Source: Halictus rubicundus
Taxonomy: Eukaryota; Arthropoda; Insecta; Hymenoptera; Halictidae
Assembly (NCBI RefSeq): GCF_050948215.1
Contig: NW_027488566.1
Coordinates: 1,601,501-1,665,500, forward strand
Direction: 5' to 3'
Length of the DNA stretch: 64,000 nucleotides
The stretch's first letter is position 1; every line of letters starts with the position of its first letter. Positions 19,579 to 33,269 of the stretch are shown piece by piece. A program made the translations under genes and the position numbers. The notes beneath the pieces were generated by a model, which saw only the letters and a program-made list of their open reading frames with translations, had not been told where the DNA came from and searched no databases.

Positions 19579-21245
19579 TGTTACGTGCTAGGGCCTTTCC
19601 GCGAGGGATTGGCCTTGTAACAAAAGGGTATAATAGATGCGGAACGGACGAGCGGTAACCCGTTCCAAAAAGTGCGGGGTATCGTTTATCGCTGTGGAGA
19701 CCAAAAAACGTGGCGGGATGGTTACAAGACGTGGGGATTCGAGAGTGATTTTTAAGGTGATTGTTCAACAATAACATAAAATATATTCTATAATAAAGAA
19801 AAGATATTTACAGAACAAGGTACAAATAATAATAATAATAATAAATATATATATATAGACAGAGACAGAGGAAAAGTAGTAATAAGTATAAAGAGAGAGA
19901 GAAGGTAATAATTATAGGCGTGAGATAAGCCTTTCTATAAAAGTACAGTCGTCGGTCTTTTGTGGGGCTCGGGGGAACAATAGGTTGCGGTAATATACTG
20001 CTCGAGGGTCAGCGTCGTCGGCTGCCAGAAAATTAGGGAGCGTTCTCAGAGGGAGAGTTACGGGGGAGAGTTTCCAGGTGGGCAGGGGGAGTGGCTCCTT
20101 TGTTGTGGCGGGAGTGAGCTCGCTGGTCCAGTCACCGTCCTTCCTTCCTTCGGTGGAAAGCTGTTTCTTCAGCTGGTTGATCTGGTGCCTTCGTCCTCCT
20201 CGCCGAGTTTTCCTCCTTTCTGCCGTCGCTGGTCGTCCTCCTTGGATGTCGGAAGGGTTGAAACTCATTGAGTTTCAACCACCGGTGAACCTTGCTCTCA
20301 GGTAAGAGAGGGGTTTGTATTGCGTCAGCCGTGCCAGCCTAAGCCGCACCGAGCGTCTGCGTTGCTGACGACAATTGTAGCTCGCAATGTGCTAGAGACA
20401 CGCACCAGAGTTCGCTATAGATTGCCGGGGAATTACTATGAAAGCAGAAGCTTGTAGGAGTTTTTTCCGAAGTCTGAAGATGTCTCCAGACTTTTTATGC
20501 GAGGTACCGTACATTTTTAGTAGCGGGAAAACGGGGTTGAAGTCCGAAGTCATCTAGTGAGTGGTGGATGAACTTCGGTATTTTTTAGGAGGTGGGGTAA
20601 ATACATAAGGGTCTGTGCATTTTCTCTTTCGAGAAACTCGAGCTGGTAAAAAAGCCATCTGTGTGCGGGGGTGAAAAGTTCCCGAAAAACGGACTTTGGA
20701 CTGTCCGATGTCTGCTACGAGTGCGAGAGAGAAAGTAACGGTTGTCCGTGTAGAATAGTAAAGGATGGCACGTCGCCCTATGCAGGTAACGAGTGCGAGA
20801 GAGAACGCATGCTCTTAGCGGCTATGCGTTGGAAAAGGATAGCACTACGCCCTATGGTTGTAGCGAGTGCGAGAGAGAACGGCGAGGGTTGCCTGTGCGT
20901 TAGAGAAGGACAGAGCTACCTGCCTATACTCGTAACGGGTGCGAGTGAGAGGGGTGCGTCTCGCCGTGCGCTAGACAAGGACGGAGCTACCTGCCTATAC
21001 TCGTAACGGGTGCGAGTGAGAGGGGTGCGTCTCGCCGTGCGCTAGACAAGGATAGCGCTACCTGGCTATGCTCGTAACGGGTGCGAGAGAGAACGCACTA
21101 CCGTAGAGCGGAGTACCGTTAGATTGACGGCGCGGTGGTGGGGATGCCGCGTTACGCGTGAGCCAGGAGCGTCAGAACACCGATTTCTAGCGTAGATACG
21201 CAGAAATCGGTCACGTTACATGCGAACATGCATGAGAACGTGACA
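19579..21245 (-). repeat. 5' LTR of the Gypsy element
   Basis: The 1667-bp LTR has TG..CA ends and is homologous to the four 1693-bp copies but diverged. It keeps a segment of about 50 bp that they lost (around 20155-20205) and has six GTGCGAGAGAGAA units where they have seven. Its TATA-like site is altered (ATACAAAC on the sense strand near 20313). Its right flank CTAATAACTCGG is a different satellite position from that next to the 3' LTR. Confidence 0.9.
19912..20268 (-). CDS. Candidate LTR-encoded small basic protein
   Basis: A 118-residue ORF lies inside the 5' LTR in the same orientation as gag-pol. I do not recognise the family. Visible parts are a strongly basic patch KTRRGGRRHQ followed by INQLKK (about residues 20-35), the core EPLPLPTWKLSP, and an acidic stretch leading to DPRAVYYRNLLFP. 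The same blocks, in the same order, occur in the ORF at 33469-33792 inside another LTR. Differences there are mostly conservative (T/S, I/V, V/L, D/N) or silent, although surrounding LTR sequence is strongly diverged. The ATG lies about 45 nt downstream of the TATA-like region, so the ORF could be the first on the transcript. The basic patch could bind nucleic acid or direct nuclear import (inference). It might instead be a fortuitous ORF. Confidence 0.45.
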   Translation of the reverse strand: MSFNPSDIQGGRPATAERRKTRRGGRRHQINQLKKQLSTEGRKDGDWTSELTPATTKEPLPLPTWKLSPVTLPLRTLPNFLAADDADPRAVYYRNLLFPRAPQKTDDCTFIERLISRL

Positions 21246-24200
21246 CTAATAACTCGGTAAATAATAATTGTAGCGAGTTTGGTGTGATTATATATATTGT
21301 TAGAAACCGTCTACATTACAGTGATATCACGTCGAAAATCGTCTAGGACCGATACGGAAAAAGTTTCCTCTTGGCGGTGGGACTTAGAAAAATTTTCGTC
21401 CAACGTCCGACGAAGTAGCACATCCGTCCATTATTTGCTAATAACTCGGTAAATAATAGTAGTAGCGAGTTTGGTGTTATGATATATATTGTTAGAAACC
21501 GTCTATATTACAGTGATATCACGTCGAAAATCGTCTAGGACCGATACGGAAAAAGTTTCCTGTTAGCGGTGGGAGTTAGAAAAATTTCCAGAGTTTTGTC
21601 GACGGAGTAGTACATCCGTCCATTATTTGCTAATAACTCGGTAAATAATAGTAGTAGCGAGTTTGGTGTTATGATATATGTTGTTAGAAACCGTCTATAT
21701 TACAGTGATATCACGTCGAAAATCGTCTAGGACCGATACGGAAAAAGTTTCCTCTTAGCGGTGGGACTTAGAAAAATTTCCAGAGTTTTGTCGACGAAGT
21801 AGCACATCCGTCCATTATTTGCTAATAACTCGGTAAATAATAATTGTAGCGAGTTTGGTGTGATGATATATATTGTTAGAAACCGTCTACATTACAGTGA
21901 TATTACGTCGAAAATCGTCTAGGACCGATACGGAAAAAGTTTCCTCTTAGCGGTGGGACTTAGAAAAATTTCCAGAGTTTTGTCGACGGAGTAGCACATC
22001 CGTCCATTATTTGCTAATAACTCGGTAAATAATAATTGTAGCGAGTTTGGTGTGATGATATATATTGTTAGAAACCGTCTACATTACAGTGATATCACGT
22101 CGAAAATCGTCTAGGACCGATACGGAAAAAGTTTCCTCTTGGCGGTGGGAGTTAGAAAAATTTTCGTCCAACGTCCGACGAAGTAGCACATCCGTCCATT
22201 ATTTGCTAATAACTCGGTAAATAATAATTGTAGCGAGTTTGGTGTGATTATATATATTGTTAGAAACCGTCTACATTACAGTGATATCACGTCGAAAATC
22301 GTCTAGGACCGATACGGAAAAAGTTTCCTCTTGGCGGTGGGACTTAGAAAAATTTCCAGAGTTTTGTCGACGGAGTAGCACATCCGTCCATTATTTGCTA
22401 ATAACTCGGTAAATAATAATTGTAGCGAGTTTGGTGTGATGATATATATTGTTCGAAACCGTCTACATTACAGTGATATCACGTCGAAAATCGTCTATGA
22501 CCGATACGGAAAAAGTTTCCTCTTGGCGGTGGGAGTTAGAAAAATTTTCGTCCAACGTCCGACGAAGTCTCACATCCGTCCATTATTTGCTAATAACTCG
22601 GTAAATAATAATTGTAGCGAGTTTGGTGTGATTATATATATTGTTAGAAACCGTCTACATTACAGTGATATCACGTCGAAAATCGTCTAGGACCGATACG
22701 GAAAAAGTTTCCTCTTGGCGGTGGGACTTAGAAAAATTTTCGTCCAACGTCCGACGAAATAGCACATCCGTCCATTATTTGCTAATAACTCGGTAAATAA
22801 TAGTAGTAGCGAGTTTGGTGTTATGATATATATTGTTAGAAACCGTCTACATTACAGTGATATCACGTCGAAAATCGTCTAGGACCGATACGGAAAAAGT
22901 TTCCTCTTGGCGGTGGGACTTAGAAAAATTTCCAGAGTTTTGTCGACGGAGTAGTACATCCGTCCATTATTTGCTAATAACTCGGTAAATAATAATTGTA
23001 GCGAGTTTGGTGTGATGATATATATTGTTAGAAACCGTCTATATTACAGTGATATCACGTCGAAAATCGTCTAGGACCGATACGGAAAAAGTTTCCTCTT
23101 GGCGGTGGGACTTAAAAATTTCTAGAGTTTTGTCGACGGAGTAGTACATCCGTCCATTATTTGCTAATAACTCGGTAAATAATAGTAGTAGCGAGTTTGG
23201 TGTTATGATATATATTGTTAGAAACCGTCTATATTACAGTGATATCACGTCGAAAATCGTCTAGGACCGATACGGAAAAAGTTTCCTCTTAGCGGTGGCA
23301 CTTAAAAATTTCCAGAGTTTTGTCGACGGAGTAGTACATCCGTCCATTATTTGCTAATAACTCGGTAAATAATAGTAGTAGCGAGTTTGGTGTTATGATA
23401 TATATTGTTAGAAACCGTCTATATTACAGTGATATCACGTCGAAAATCGTCTAGGACCGCTACGGAAAAAGTTTCCTCTTGGCGGTGGGAGTTAGAAAAA
23501 TTTCCAGAGTTTTGTCGACGGAGTAGTACATCCGTCCATTATTTGCTAATAACTCGGTAAATAATAGTAGTAGCGAGTTTGGTGTTATGATATATGTTGT
23601 TAGAAACCGTCTATATTACAGTGATATCACGTCGAAAATCGTCTAGGACCGATACGGAAAAAGTTTCCTCTTGGCGGTGGGAGTTAGAAAAATTTCCAGA
23701 GTTTTGTCGACGGAGTAGTACATCCGTCCATTATTTGCTAATAACTCGGTAAATAATAGTAGTAGCGAGTTCGGTGTTATGATATATATTGTTAGAAACC
23801 GTCTATATTACAGTGATATCACGTCGAAAATCGTCTAGGACCGATACGGAAAAAGTTTCCTGTTAGCGGTGGGAGTTAGAAAAATTTCCAGAGTTTTGTC
23901 GACGGAGTAGTACATCCGTCCATTATTTGCTAATAACTCGGTAAATAATAGTAGTAGCGAGTTTGGTGTTATGATATATGTTGTTAGAAACCGTCTATAT
24001 TACAGTGATATCACGTCGAAAATCGTCTAGGACCGATACGGAAAAAGTTTCCTCTTAGCGGTGGGACTTAGAAAAATTTCCAGAGTTTTGTCGACGAAGT
24101 AGCACATCCGTCCATTATTTGCTAATAACTCGGTAAATAATAATTGTAGCGAGTTTGGTGTGATGATATATATTGTTAGAAACCGTCTACATTACAGTGA

Positions 24201-27200
24201 TATCACGTCGAAAATCGTCTAGGACCGATACGGAAACAGTTTCCTCTTAGCGGTGGGACTTGGAAAAATTTCCAGAGTTTTGTCGACGGAGTAGCACATC
24301 CGTCCATTATTTGCTAATAACTCGGTAAATAATAATTGTAGCGAGTTTGGTGTGATGATATATATTGTTAGAAACCGTCTACATTACAGTGATATCACGT
24401 CGAAAATCGTCTAGGACCGATACGGAAAAAGTTTCCTCTTGGCGGTGGGAGTTAGAAAAATTTTCGTCCAACGTCCGACGAAGTAGCACATCCGTCCATT
24501 ATTTGCTAATAACTCGGTAAATAATAATTGTAGCGTGTTTGGTGTGATTATATATATTGTTAGAAACCGTCTATATTACAGTGATATCACGTCGAAAATC
24601 GTCTAGGACCGATATGGAAAAAGTTTCCTCTTAGCGGTGGGACTTAGAAAAATTTCCAGAGTTTTGTCGACGGAGTAGCACATCCGTCCATTATTTGCTA
24701 ATAACTCGGTAAATAATAATTGTAGCGGGTTTGGTGTGATGATATATATTGTTAGAAACCGTCTACATTACAGTGATATCACGTCGAAAATCGTCTAGGA
24801 CCGATACGGAAAAAGTTTCCTCTTGGCGGTGGGACTTAGAAAAATTTCCAGAGTTTTGTCGACGGAGTAGTACATCCGTCCATTATTTGCTAATAACTCG
24901 GTAAATAATAATTGTAGCGAGTTTAGTGTGATGATATATATTGTTAGAAACCGTCTATATTACAGTGATATCACGTCGAAAATCGTCTAGGACCGATACG
25001 GAAAAAGTTTCCTCTTAGCGGTGGGACTTAGAAAAATTTCCAGAGTTTTGTCGACGAAGTAGCACATCCGTCCATTATTTGCTAATAACTCGGTAAATAA
25101 TAATTGTAGCGAGTTTGGTGTGATGATATATATTGTTAGAAACCGTCTACATTACAGTGATATCACGTCGAAAATCGTCTAGGACCGATACGGAAAAAGT
25201 TTCCTCTTAGCGGTGGGACTTAGAAAAATTTCCAGAGTTTTGTCGACGGAGTAGCACATCCGTCCATTATTTGCTAATAACTCGGTAAATAATAATTGTA
25301 GCGAGTTTGGTGTGATGATATATATTGTTCGAAACCGTCTACATTACAGTGATATCACGTCGAAAATCGTCTATGACCGATACGGAAAAAGTTTCCTCTT
25401 GGCGGTGGGAGTTAGAAAAATTTTCGTCCAACGTCCGACGAAGTAGCACATCCGTCCATTATTTGCTAATAACTCGGTAAATAATAATTGTAGCGAGTTT
25501 GGTGTGATTATATATATTGTTAGAAACCGTCTACATTACAGTGATATCACGTCGAAAATCGTCTAGGACCGATACGGAAAAAGTTTCCTCTTGGCGGTGG
25601 GACTTAGAAAAATTTCCAGAGTTTTGTCGACGGAGTAGCACATCCGTCCACTATTTGCTAATAACTCGGTAAATAATAATTGTAGCGAGTTTGGTGTGAT
25701 GATATATATTGTTAGAAACCGTCTATATTACAGTGATGTCACGTCGAAAATCGTCTAGGACCGATACGGAAAAAGTTTCCTCTTAGGGGTGGGAGTTAGA
25801 AAAATCTTCGTCCAACGTCCGACGAAGTAGCACATCCGTCCATTATTTGCTAATAACTCGGTAAATAATAATTGTAGCGAGTTTGGTGTTATGATATATA
25901 TTGTTAGAAACCGTCTACATTACAGTGATATCACGTCGAAAATCGTCTAGGACCGATACGGAAAAAGTTTCTTCTTGGCGGTGGGACTTAGAAAAATTTT
26001 CGTCCAACGTCCGACGAAGTAGCACATCCGTCCATTATTTGCTAATAACTCGGTAAATAATAGTAGTAGCGAGTTTGGTGTTATGATATATATTGTTAGA
26101 AACCGTCTATATTACAGTGATATCACGTCGAAAATCGTCTAGGACCGATACGGAAAAAGTTTCCTCTTAGCGGTGGGACTTAGAAAAATTTCCAGAGTTT
26201 TGTCGACGGAGTAGTACATCCGTCCATTATTTGCTAATAACTCGGTAAGTAATAGTAGTAGCGAGTTTGGTGTGATTATATATATTGTTAGAAACCGTCT
26301 ACATTACAGTGATATCACGTCGAAAATCGTTTAGGACCGATACGGAAAAAGTTTCCTCTTAGCGGTGGGACTTAGAAAAATTTCCAGAGTTTTGTCGACG
26401 GAGTAGTACATCCGTCCATTATTTGCTAATAACTCGGTAAATAATAGTAGTAACGAGTTTGGTGTTATGGTATATATTGTTAGAAACCGTCTATATTACA
26501 GTGATATCACGTCGAAAATCGTCTAGGACCGATACGGAAAAAGTTTCCTCTTGGCGGTGGGAGTTAGAAAAATTTTCGTCCAACGTCCGACGAAGTAGCA
26601 CATCCGTCCATTATTTGCTAATAACTCGGTAAATAATAATTGTAGCGTGTTTGGTGTGATTATATATATTGTTAGAAACCGTCTATATTACAGTGATATC
26701 ACGTCGAAAATCGTCTAGGACCGATATGGAAAAAGTTTCCTCTTAGCGGTGGGACTTAGAAAAATTTCCAGAGTTTTGTCGACGGAGTAGCACATCCGTC
26801 CATTATTTGCTAATAACTCGGTAAATAATAATTGTAGCGGGTTTGGTGTGATGATATATATTGTTAGAAACCGTCTACATTACAGTGATATCACGTCGAA
26901 AATCGTCTAGGACCGATACGGAAAAAGTTTCCTCTTAGCGGTGGGACTTAGAAAAATTTCCAGAGTTTTGTCGACGAAGTAGCACATCCGTCCATTATTT
27001 GCTAATAACTCGGTAAATAATAATTGTAGCGAGTTTGGTGTGATGATATATATTGTTAGAAACCGTCTACATTACAGTGATATCACGTCGAAAATCGTCT
27101 AGGACCGATACGGAAAAAGTTTCCTCTTAGCGGTGGGACTTAGAAAAATTTCCAGAGTTTTGTCGACGGAGTAGCACATCCGTCCATTATTTGCTAATAA

Positions 27201-30200
27201 CTCGGTAAATAATAATTGTAGCGAGTTTGGTGTGATGATATATATTGTTAGAAACCGTCTACATTACAGTGATATCACGTCGAAAATCGTCTAGGACCGA
27301 TACGGAAAAAGTTTCCTCTTGGCGGTGGGAGTTAGAAAAATTTTCGTCCAACGTCCGACGAAGTAGCACATCCGTCCATTATTTGCTAATAACTCGGTAA
27401 ATAATAATTGTAGCGAGTTTGGTGTGATTATATATATTGTTAGAAACCGTCTACATTACAGTGATATCACGTCGAAAATCGTCTAGGACCGATACGGAAA
27501 AAGTTTCCTCTTGGCGGTGGGACTTAGAAAAATTTCCAGAGTTTTGTCGACGGAGTAGTACATCCGTCCATTATTTGCTAATAACTCGGTAAATAATAAT
27601 TGTAGCGAGTTTGGTGTGATGATATATATTGTTAGAAACCGTCTATATTACAGTGATATCACGTCGAAAATCGTCTAGGACCGATACGGAAAAAGTTTCC
27701 TCTTGGCGGTGGGACTTAGAAAAATTTTCGTCCAACGTCCGACGAAGTAGCACATCCGTCCATTATTTGCTAATAACTCGGTAAATAATAGTAGTAGCGA
27801 GTTTGGTGTTATGGTATATATTGTTAGAAACCGTCTATATTACAGTGATATCACGTCGAAAATCGTCTAGGACCGATACGGAAAAAGTTTCCTCTTAGCG
27901 GTGGGACTTAGAAAAATTTTCGTCCAACGTCCGACGAAATAGCACATCCGTCCATTATTTGCTAATAACTCGGTAAATAATAGTAGTAGCGAGTTTGGTG
28001 TTATGATATATATTGTTAGAAACCGTCTATATTACAGTGATATCACGTCGAAAATCGTCTAGGACCGATACGGAAACAGTTTCCTCTTAGCGGTGGGACT
28101 TGGAAAAATTTCCAGAGTTTTGTCGACGGAGTAGCACATCCGTCCATTATTTGCTAATAACTCGGTAAATAATAATTGTAGCGAGTTTGGTGTGATGATA
28201 TATATTGTTAGAAACCGTCTACATTACAGTGATATCACGTCGAAAATCGTCTAGGACCGATACGGAAAAAGTTTCCTCTTGGCGGTGGGAGTTAGAAAAA
28301 TTTTCGTCCAACGTCCGACGAAGTAGCACATCCGTCCATTATTTGCTAATAACTCGGTAAATAATAATTGTAGCGTGTTTGGTGTGATTATATATATTGT
28401 TAGAAACCGTCTATATTACAGTGATATCACGTCGAAAATCGTCTAGGACCGCTACGGAAAAAGTTTCCTCTTGGCGGTGGGACTTAGAAAAATTTTCGTC
28501 CAACGTCCGACGAAGTAGCACATCCGTCCATTATTTGCTAATAACTCGGTAAATAATAATTGTAGCGAGTTTGGTGTTATGGTATATATTGTTAGAAACC
28601 GTCTATATTACAGTGATATCACGTCGAAAATCGTCTAGGACCGATACGGAAAAAGTTTCCTCTTGGCGGTGGGACTTAGAAAAATTTCCAGAGTTTTGTC
28701 GACGGAGTAGTACATCCGTCCATTATTTGTTAATAACTCGGTAAGTAATAGTAGTAGCGAGTTTGGTGTGATTATATATATTGTTAGAAACCGTCTACAT
28801 TACAGTGATATCACGTCGAAAATCGTCTAGGACCGATACGGAAAAAGTTTCCTCTTAGCGGTGGGACTTAGAAAAATTTCCAGAGTTTTGTCGACGGAGT
28901 AGTACATCCGTCCATTATTTGCTAATAACTCGGTAAATAATAGTAGTAGCGAGTTTGGTGTTATGGTATATATTGTTAGAAACCGTCTATATTACAGTGA
29001 TATCACGTCGAAAATCGTCTAGGACCGATACGGAAAAAGTTTCCTCTTAGCGGTGGGACTTAGAAAAATTTCCAGAGTTTTGTCGACGGAGTAGTACATC
29101 CGTCCATTATTTGCTAATAACTCGGTAAATAATAGTAGTAGCGAGTTTGGTGTTATGGTATATATTGTTAGAAACCGTCTATATTACAGTGATATCACGT
29201 CGAAAATCGTCTAGGACCGATACGGAAAAAGTTTCCTCTTAGCGGTGGGACTTAGAAAAATTTCCAGAGTTTTGTCGACGGAGTAGTACATCCGTCCATT
29301 ATTTGCTAATAACTCGGTAAATAATAGTAGTAGCGAGTTTGGTGTTATGGTATATATTGTTAGAAACCGTCTATATTACAGTGATATCACGTCGAAAATC
29401 GTCTAGGACCGATACGGAAAAAGTTTCCTCTTAGCGGTGGGACTTAGAAAAATTTCCAGAGTTTTGTCGACGGAGTAGTACATCCGTCCATTATTTGCTA
29501 ATAACTCGGTAAATAATAGTAGTAGCGAGTTTGGTGTGATGATATATATTGTTAGAAACCGTCTATATTACAGTGATATCACGTCGAAAATCGTCTAGGA
29601 CCGATACGGAAAAAGTTTCCTCTTAGCGGTGGGACTTAGAAAAATTTCCAGAGTTTTGTCGACGGAGTAGTACATCCGTCCATTATTTGCTAATAACTCG
29701 GTAAATAATAGTAGTAGCGAGTTTGGTGTTATGGTATATATTGTTAGAAACCGTCTATATTACAGTGATATCACGTCGAAAATCGTCTAGGACCGATACG
29801 GAAAAAGTTTCCTCTTAGCGGTGGGACTTAGAAAAATTTTCGTCCAACGTCCGACGAAGTAGCACATCCGTCCATTATTTGCTAATAACTCGGTAAATAA
29901 TAGTAGTAGCGAGTTTGGTGTTATGATATATATTGTTAGAAACCGTCTATATTACAGTGATATCACGTCGAAAATCGTCTAGGACCGATACGGAAAAAGT
30001 TTCCTCTTAGCGGTGGGACTTAGAAAAATTTTCGTCCAACGTCCGACGAAGTAGCACATCCGTCCATTATTTGCTAATAACTCGGTAAATAATAATTGTA
30101 GCGAGTTTGGTGTTATGGTATATATTGTTAGAAACCGTCTATATTACAGTGATATCACGTCGAAAATCGTCTAGGACCGATACGGAAAAAGTTTCCTCTT

Positions 30201-33200
30201 GGCGGTGGGACTTAGAAAAATTTCCAGAGTTTTGTCGACGGAGTAGTACATCCGTCCATTATTTGTTAATAACTCGGTAAGTAATAGTAGTAGCGAGTTT
30301 GGTGTGATTATATATATTGTTAGAAACCGTCTACATTACAGTGATATCACGTCGAAAATCGTCTAGGACCGATACGGAAAAAGTTTCCTCTTAGCGGTGG
30401 GACTTAGAAAAATTTCCAGAGTTTTGTCGACGGAGTAGTACATCCGTCCATTATTTGCTAATAACTCGGTAAATAATAGTAGTAGCGAGTTTGGTGTTAT
30501 GGTATATATTGTTAGAAACCGTCTATATTACAGTGATATCACGTCGAAAATCGTCTAGGACCGATACGGAAAAAGTTTCCTCTTAGCGGTGGGACTTAGA
30601 AAAATTTCCAGAGTTTTGTCGACGGAGTAGTACATCCGTCCATTATTTGCTAATAACTCGGTAAATAATAGTAGTAGCGAGTTTGGTGTTATGGTATATA
30701 TTGTTAGAAACCGTCTATATTACAGTGATATCACGTCGAAAATCGTCTAGGACCGATACGGAAAAAGTTTCCTCTTAGCGGTGGGACTTAGAAAAATTTT
30801 CGTCCAACGTCCGACGAAGTAGCACATCCGTCCATTATTTGCTAATAACTCGGTAAATAATAGTAGTAGCGAGTTTGGTGTTATGATATATATTGTTAGA
30901 AACCGTCTATATTACAGTGATATCACGTCGAAAATCGTCTAGGACCGCTACGGAAAAAGTTTCCTCTTGGCGGTGGGAGTTAGAAAAATTTTCGTCCAAC
31001 GTCCGACGAAGTAGCACATCCGTCCATTATTTGCTAATAACTCGGTAAATAATAATTGGAGCGTGTTTGGTGTGATTATATATATTGTTAGAAACCGTCT
31101 ATATTACAGTGATATCACGTCGAAAATCGTCTAGGACCGATACGGAAAAAGTTTCCTCTTAGCGGTGGGACTTAGAAAAATTTCCAGAGTTTTGTCGACG
31201 GAGTAGTACATCCGTCCATTATTTGCTAATAACTCGGTAAATAATAGTAGTAGCGAGTTTGGTGTTATGGTATATATTGTTAGAAACCGTCTATATTACA
31301 GTGATATCACGTCGAAAATCGTCTAGGACCGATACGGAAAAAGTTTCCTCTTAGCGGTGGGACTTAGAAAAATTTTCGTCCAACGTCCGACGAAGTAGCA
31401 CATCCGTCCATTATTTGCTAATAACTCGGTAAATAATAGTAGTAGCGAGTTTGGTGTTATGATATATATTGTTAGAAACCGTCTATATTACAGTGATATC
31501 ACGTCGAAAATCGTCTAGGACCGATACGGAAAAAGTTTCCTCTTAGCGGTGGGACTTAGAAAAATTTTCGTCCAACGTCCGACGAAGTAGCACATCCGTC
31601 CATTATTTGCTAATAACTCGGTAAATAATAATTGTAGCGAGTTTGGTGTTATGGTATATATTGTTAGAAACCGTCTATATTACAGTGATATCACGTCGAA
31701 AATCGTCTAGGACCGATACGGAAAAAGTTTCCTCTTGGCGGTGGGACTTAGAAAAATTTCCAGAGTTTTGTCGACGGAGTAGTACATCCGTCCATTATTT
31801 GTTAATAACTCGGTAAGTAATAGTAGTAGCGAGTTTGGTGTGATTATATATATTGTTAGAAACCGTCTACATTACAGTGATATCACGTCGAAAATCGTCT
31901 AGGACCGATACGGAAAAAGTTTCCTCTTAGCGGTGGGACTTAGAAAAATTTCCAGAGTTTTGTCGACGGAGTAGTACATCCGTCCATTATTTGCTAATAA
32001 CTCGGTAAATAATAGTAGTAGCGAGTTTGGTGTTATGGTATATATTGTTAGAAACCGTCTATATTACAGTGATATCACGTCGAAAATCGTCTAGGACCGA
32101 TACGGAAAAAGTTTCCTCTTAGCGGTGGGACTTAGAAAAATTTCCAGAGTTTTGTCGACGGAGTAGTACATCCGTCCATTATTTGCTAATAACTCGGTAA
32201 ATAATAGTAGTAGCGAGTTTGGTGTTATGGTATATATTGTTAGAAACCGTCTATATTACAGTGATATCACGTCGAAAATCGTCTAGGACCGATACGGAAA
32301 AAGTTTCCTCTTAGCGGTGGGACTTAGAAAAATTTTCGTCCAACGTCCGACGAAGTAGCACATCCGTCCATTATTTGCTAATAACTCGGTAAATAATAGT
32401 AGTAGCGAGTTTGGTGTTATGATATATATTGTTAGAAACCGTCTATATTACAGTGATATCACGTCGAAAATCGTCTAGGACCGCTACGGAAAAAGTTTCC
32501 TCTTGGCGGTGGGACTTAGAAAAATTTTCGTCCAACGTCCGACGAAGTAGCACATCCGTCCATTATTTGCTAATAACTCGGTAAATAATAGTAGTAGCGA
32601 GTTTGGTGTTATGGTATATATTGTTAGAAACCGTCTATATTACAGTGATATCACGTCGAAAATCGTCTAGGACCGATACGGAAAAAGTTTCCTCTTAGCG
32701 GTGGGACTTAGAAAAATTTTCGTCCAACGTCCGACGAAGTAGCACATCCGTCCATTATTTGCTAATAACTCGGTAAATAATAGTAGTAGCGAGTTTGGTG
32801 TTATGATATATATTGTTAGAAACCGTCTATATTACAGTGATATCACGTCGAAAATCGTCTAGGACCGCTACGGAAAAAGTTTCCTCTTGGCGGTGGGACT
32901 TAGAAAAATTTTCGTCCAACGTCCGACGGAGTAGCACATCCGTCCACTATTTGCTAATAACTCGGTAAATAATAATTGTAGCGAGTTTGGTGTGATGATA
33001 TATATTGTTAGAAACCGTCTACATTACAGTGATATCACGTCGAAAATCGTCTAGGACCGATACGGAAAAAGTTTCCTCTTGGCGGTGGGACTTGGAAAAA
33101 TTTCCAGAGTTTTGTCGACGGAGTAGTACATCCGTCCATCATTTGCTAATAACTCGGTAAATAATAGTAGTAGCGAGTTTGGTGTTATGATATATATTGT

Positions 33201-33269
33201 TAGAAACCGTCTACATTACAGTGATATCACGTCGAAAATCGTCTAGGACCGATATGGAAAAAGTTTCCT
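21246..33269. repeat. Satellite array, about 62.6 monomers, almost all 192 bp
   Basis: From GATATCAC at 21323 to the same landmark at 33223 is 11900 bp, or 62 x 192 minus 4. The missing 4 bp come from two monomers with the 2-bp-shorter CTTAAAAATT form near 23113 and 23302. Both alternative block types (TTCGTCCAACGTCC and TCCAGAGTTTTGTC) are interspersed. Duplicated segments are visible, for example the GTTTCCTGTTAGCGG variant at about 21555 and 23855. No gene is seen; the ORF at 22436-22690 is satellite read through. Confidence 0.95.
28721..33269. repeat. 8-monomer (1536-bp) higher-order repeat, left part
   Basis: The marker monomer with CATTATTTGTTAATAACTCG and GGTAAGTAAT starts at 28721, 30257 and 31793, exactly 1536 bp (8 x 192) apart. 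It continues beyond the inserted LTR at 36278 and 37814. Copies are not uniform: the fourth and fifth monomers differ between the 28721 and 30257 units. The order in 28721-30256 matches that in 36278-37813. Confidence 0.8.

Larger units (their letters stand above)
11862..21245 (-). mobile_element. Nearly complete Ty3/Gypsy LTR retrotransposon
   Basis: A 9384-bp element reads on the minus strand: 5' LTR (19579-21245), leader, gag, pro-pol in the -1 frame, a polypurine tract and 3' LTR (11862-13554). The order PR-RT-RNase H-IN places it in Ty3/Gypsy. The 4-bp target duplications of its LTR family would fit the 412/mdg1-like or Mag-like groups, but that placement is tentative. Both reading frames are open. 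There is no env ORF between pol and the 3' LTR. Oddly, the two LTRs differ by two indels of about 50 and 72 bp plus many substitutions. The flanks also disagree (TTCC on the left, CTAA on the right), so this is not a simple single insertion. Confidence 0.9.

Noticed and set aside
22436..22690. 84-residue ORF
   Set aside because: It is satellite read through. A 192-bp unit is divisible by three, so a frame can cross monomers and the peptide simply repeats.
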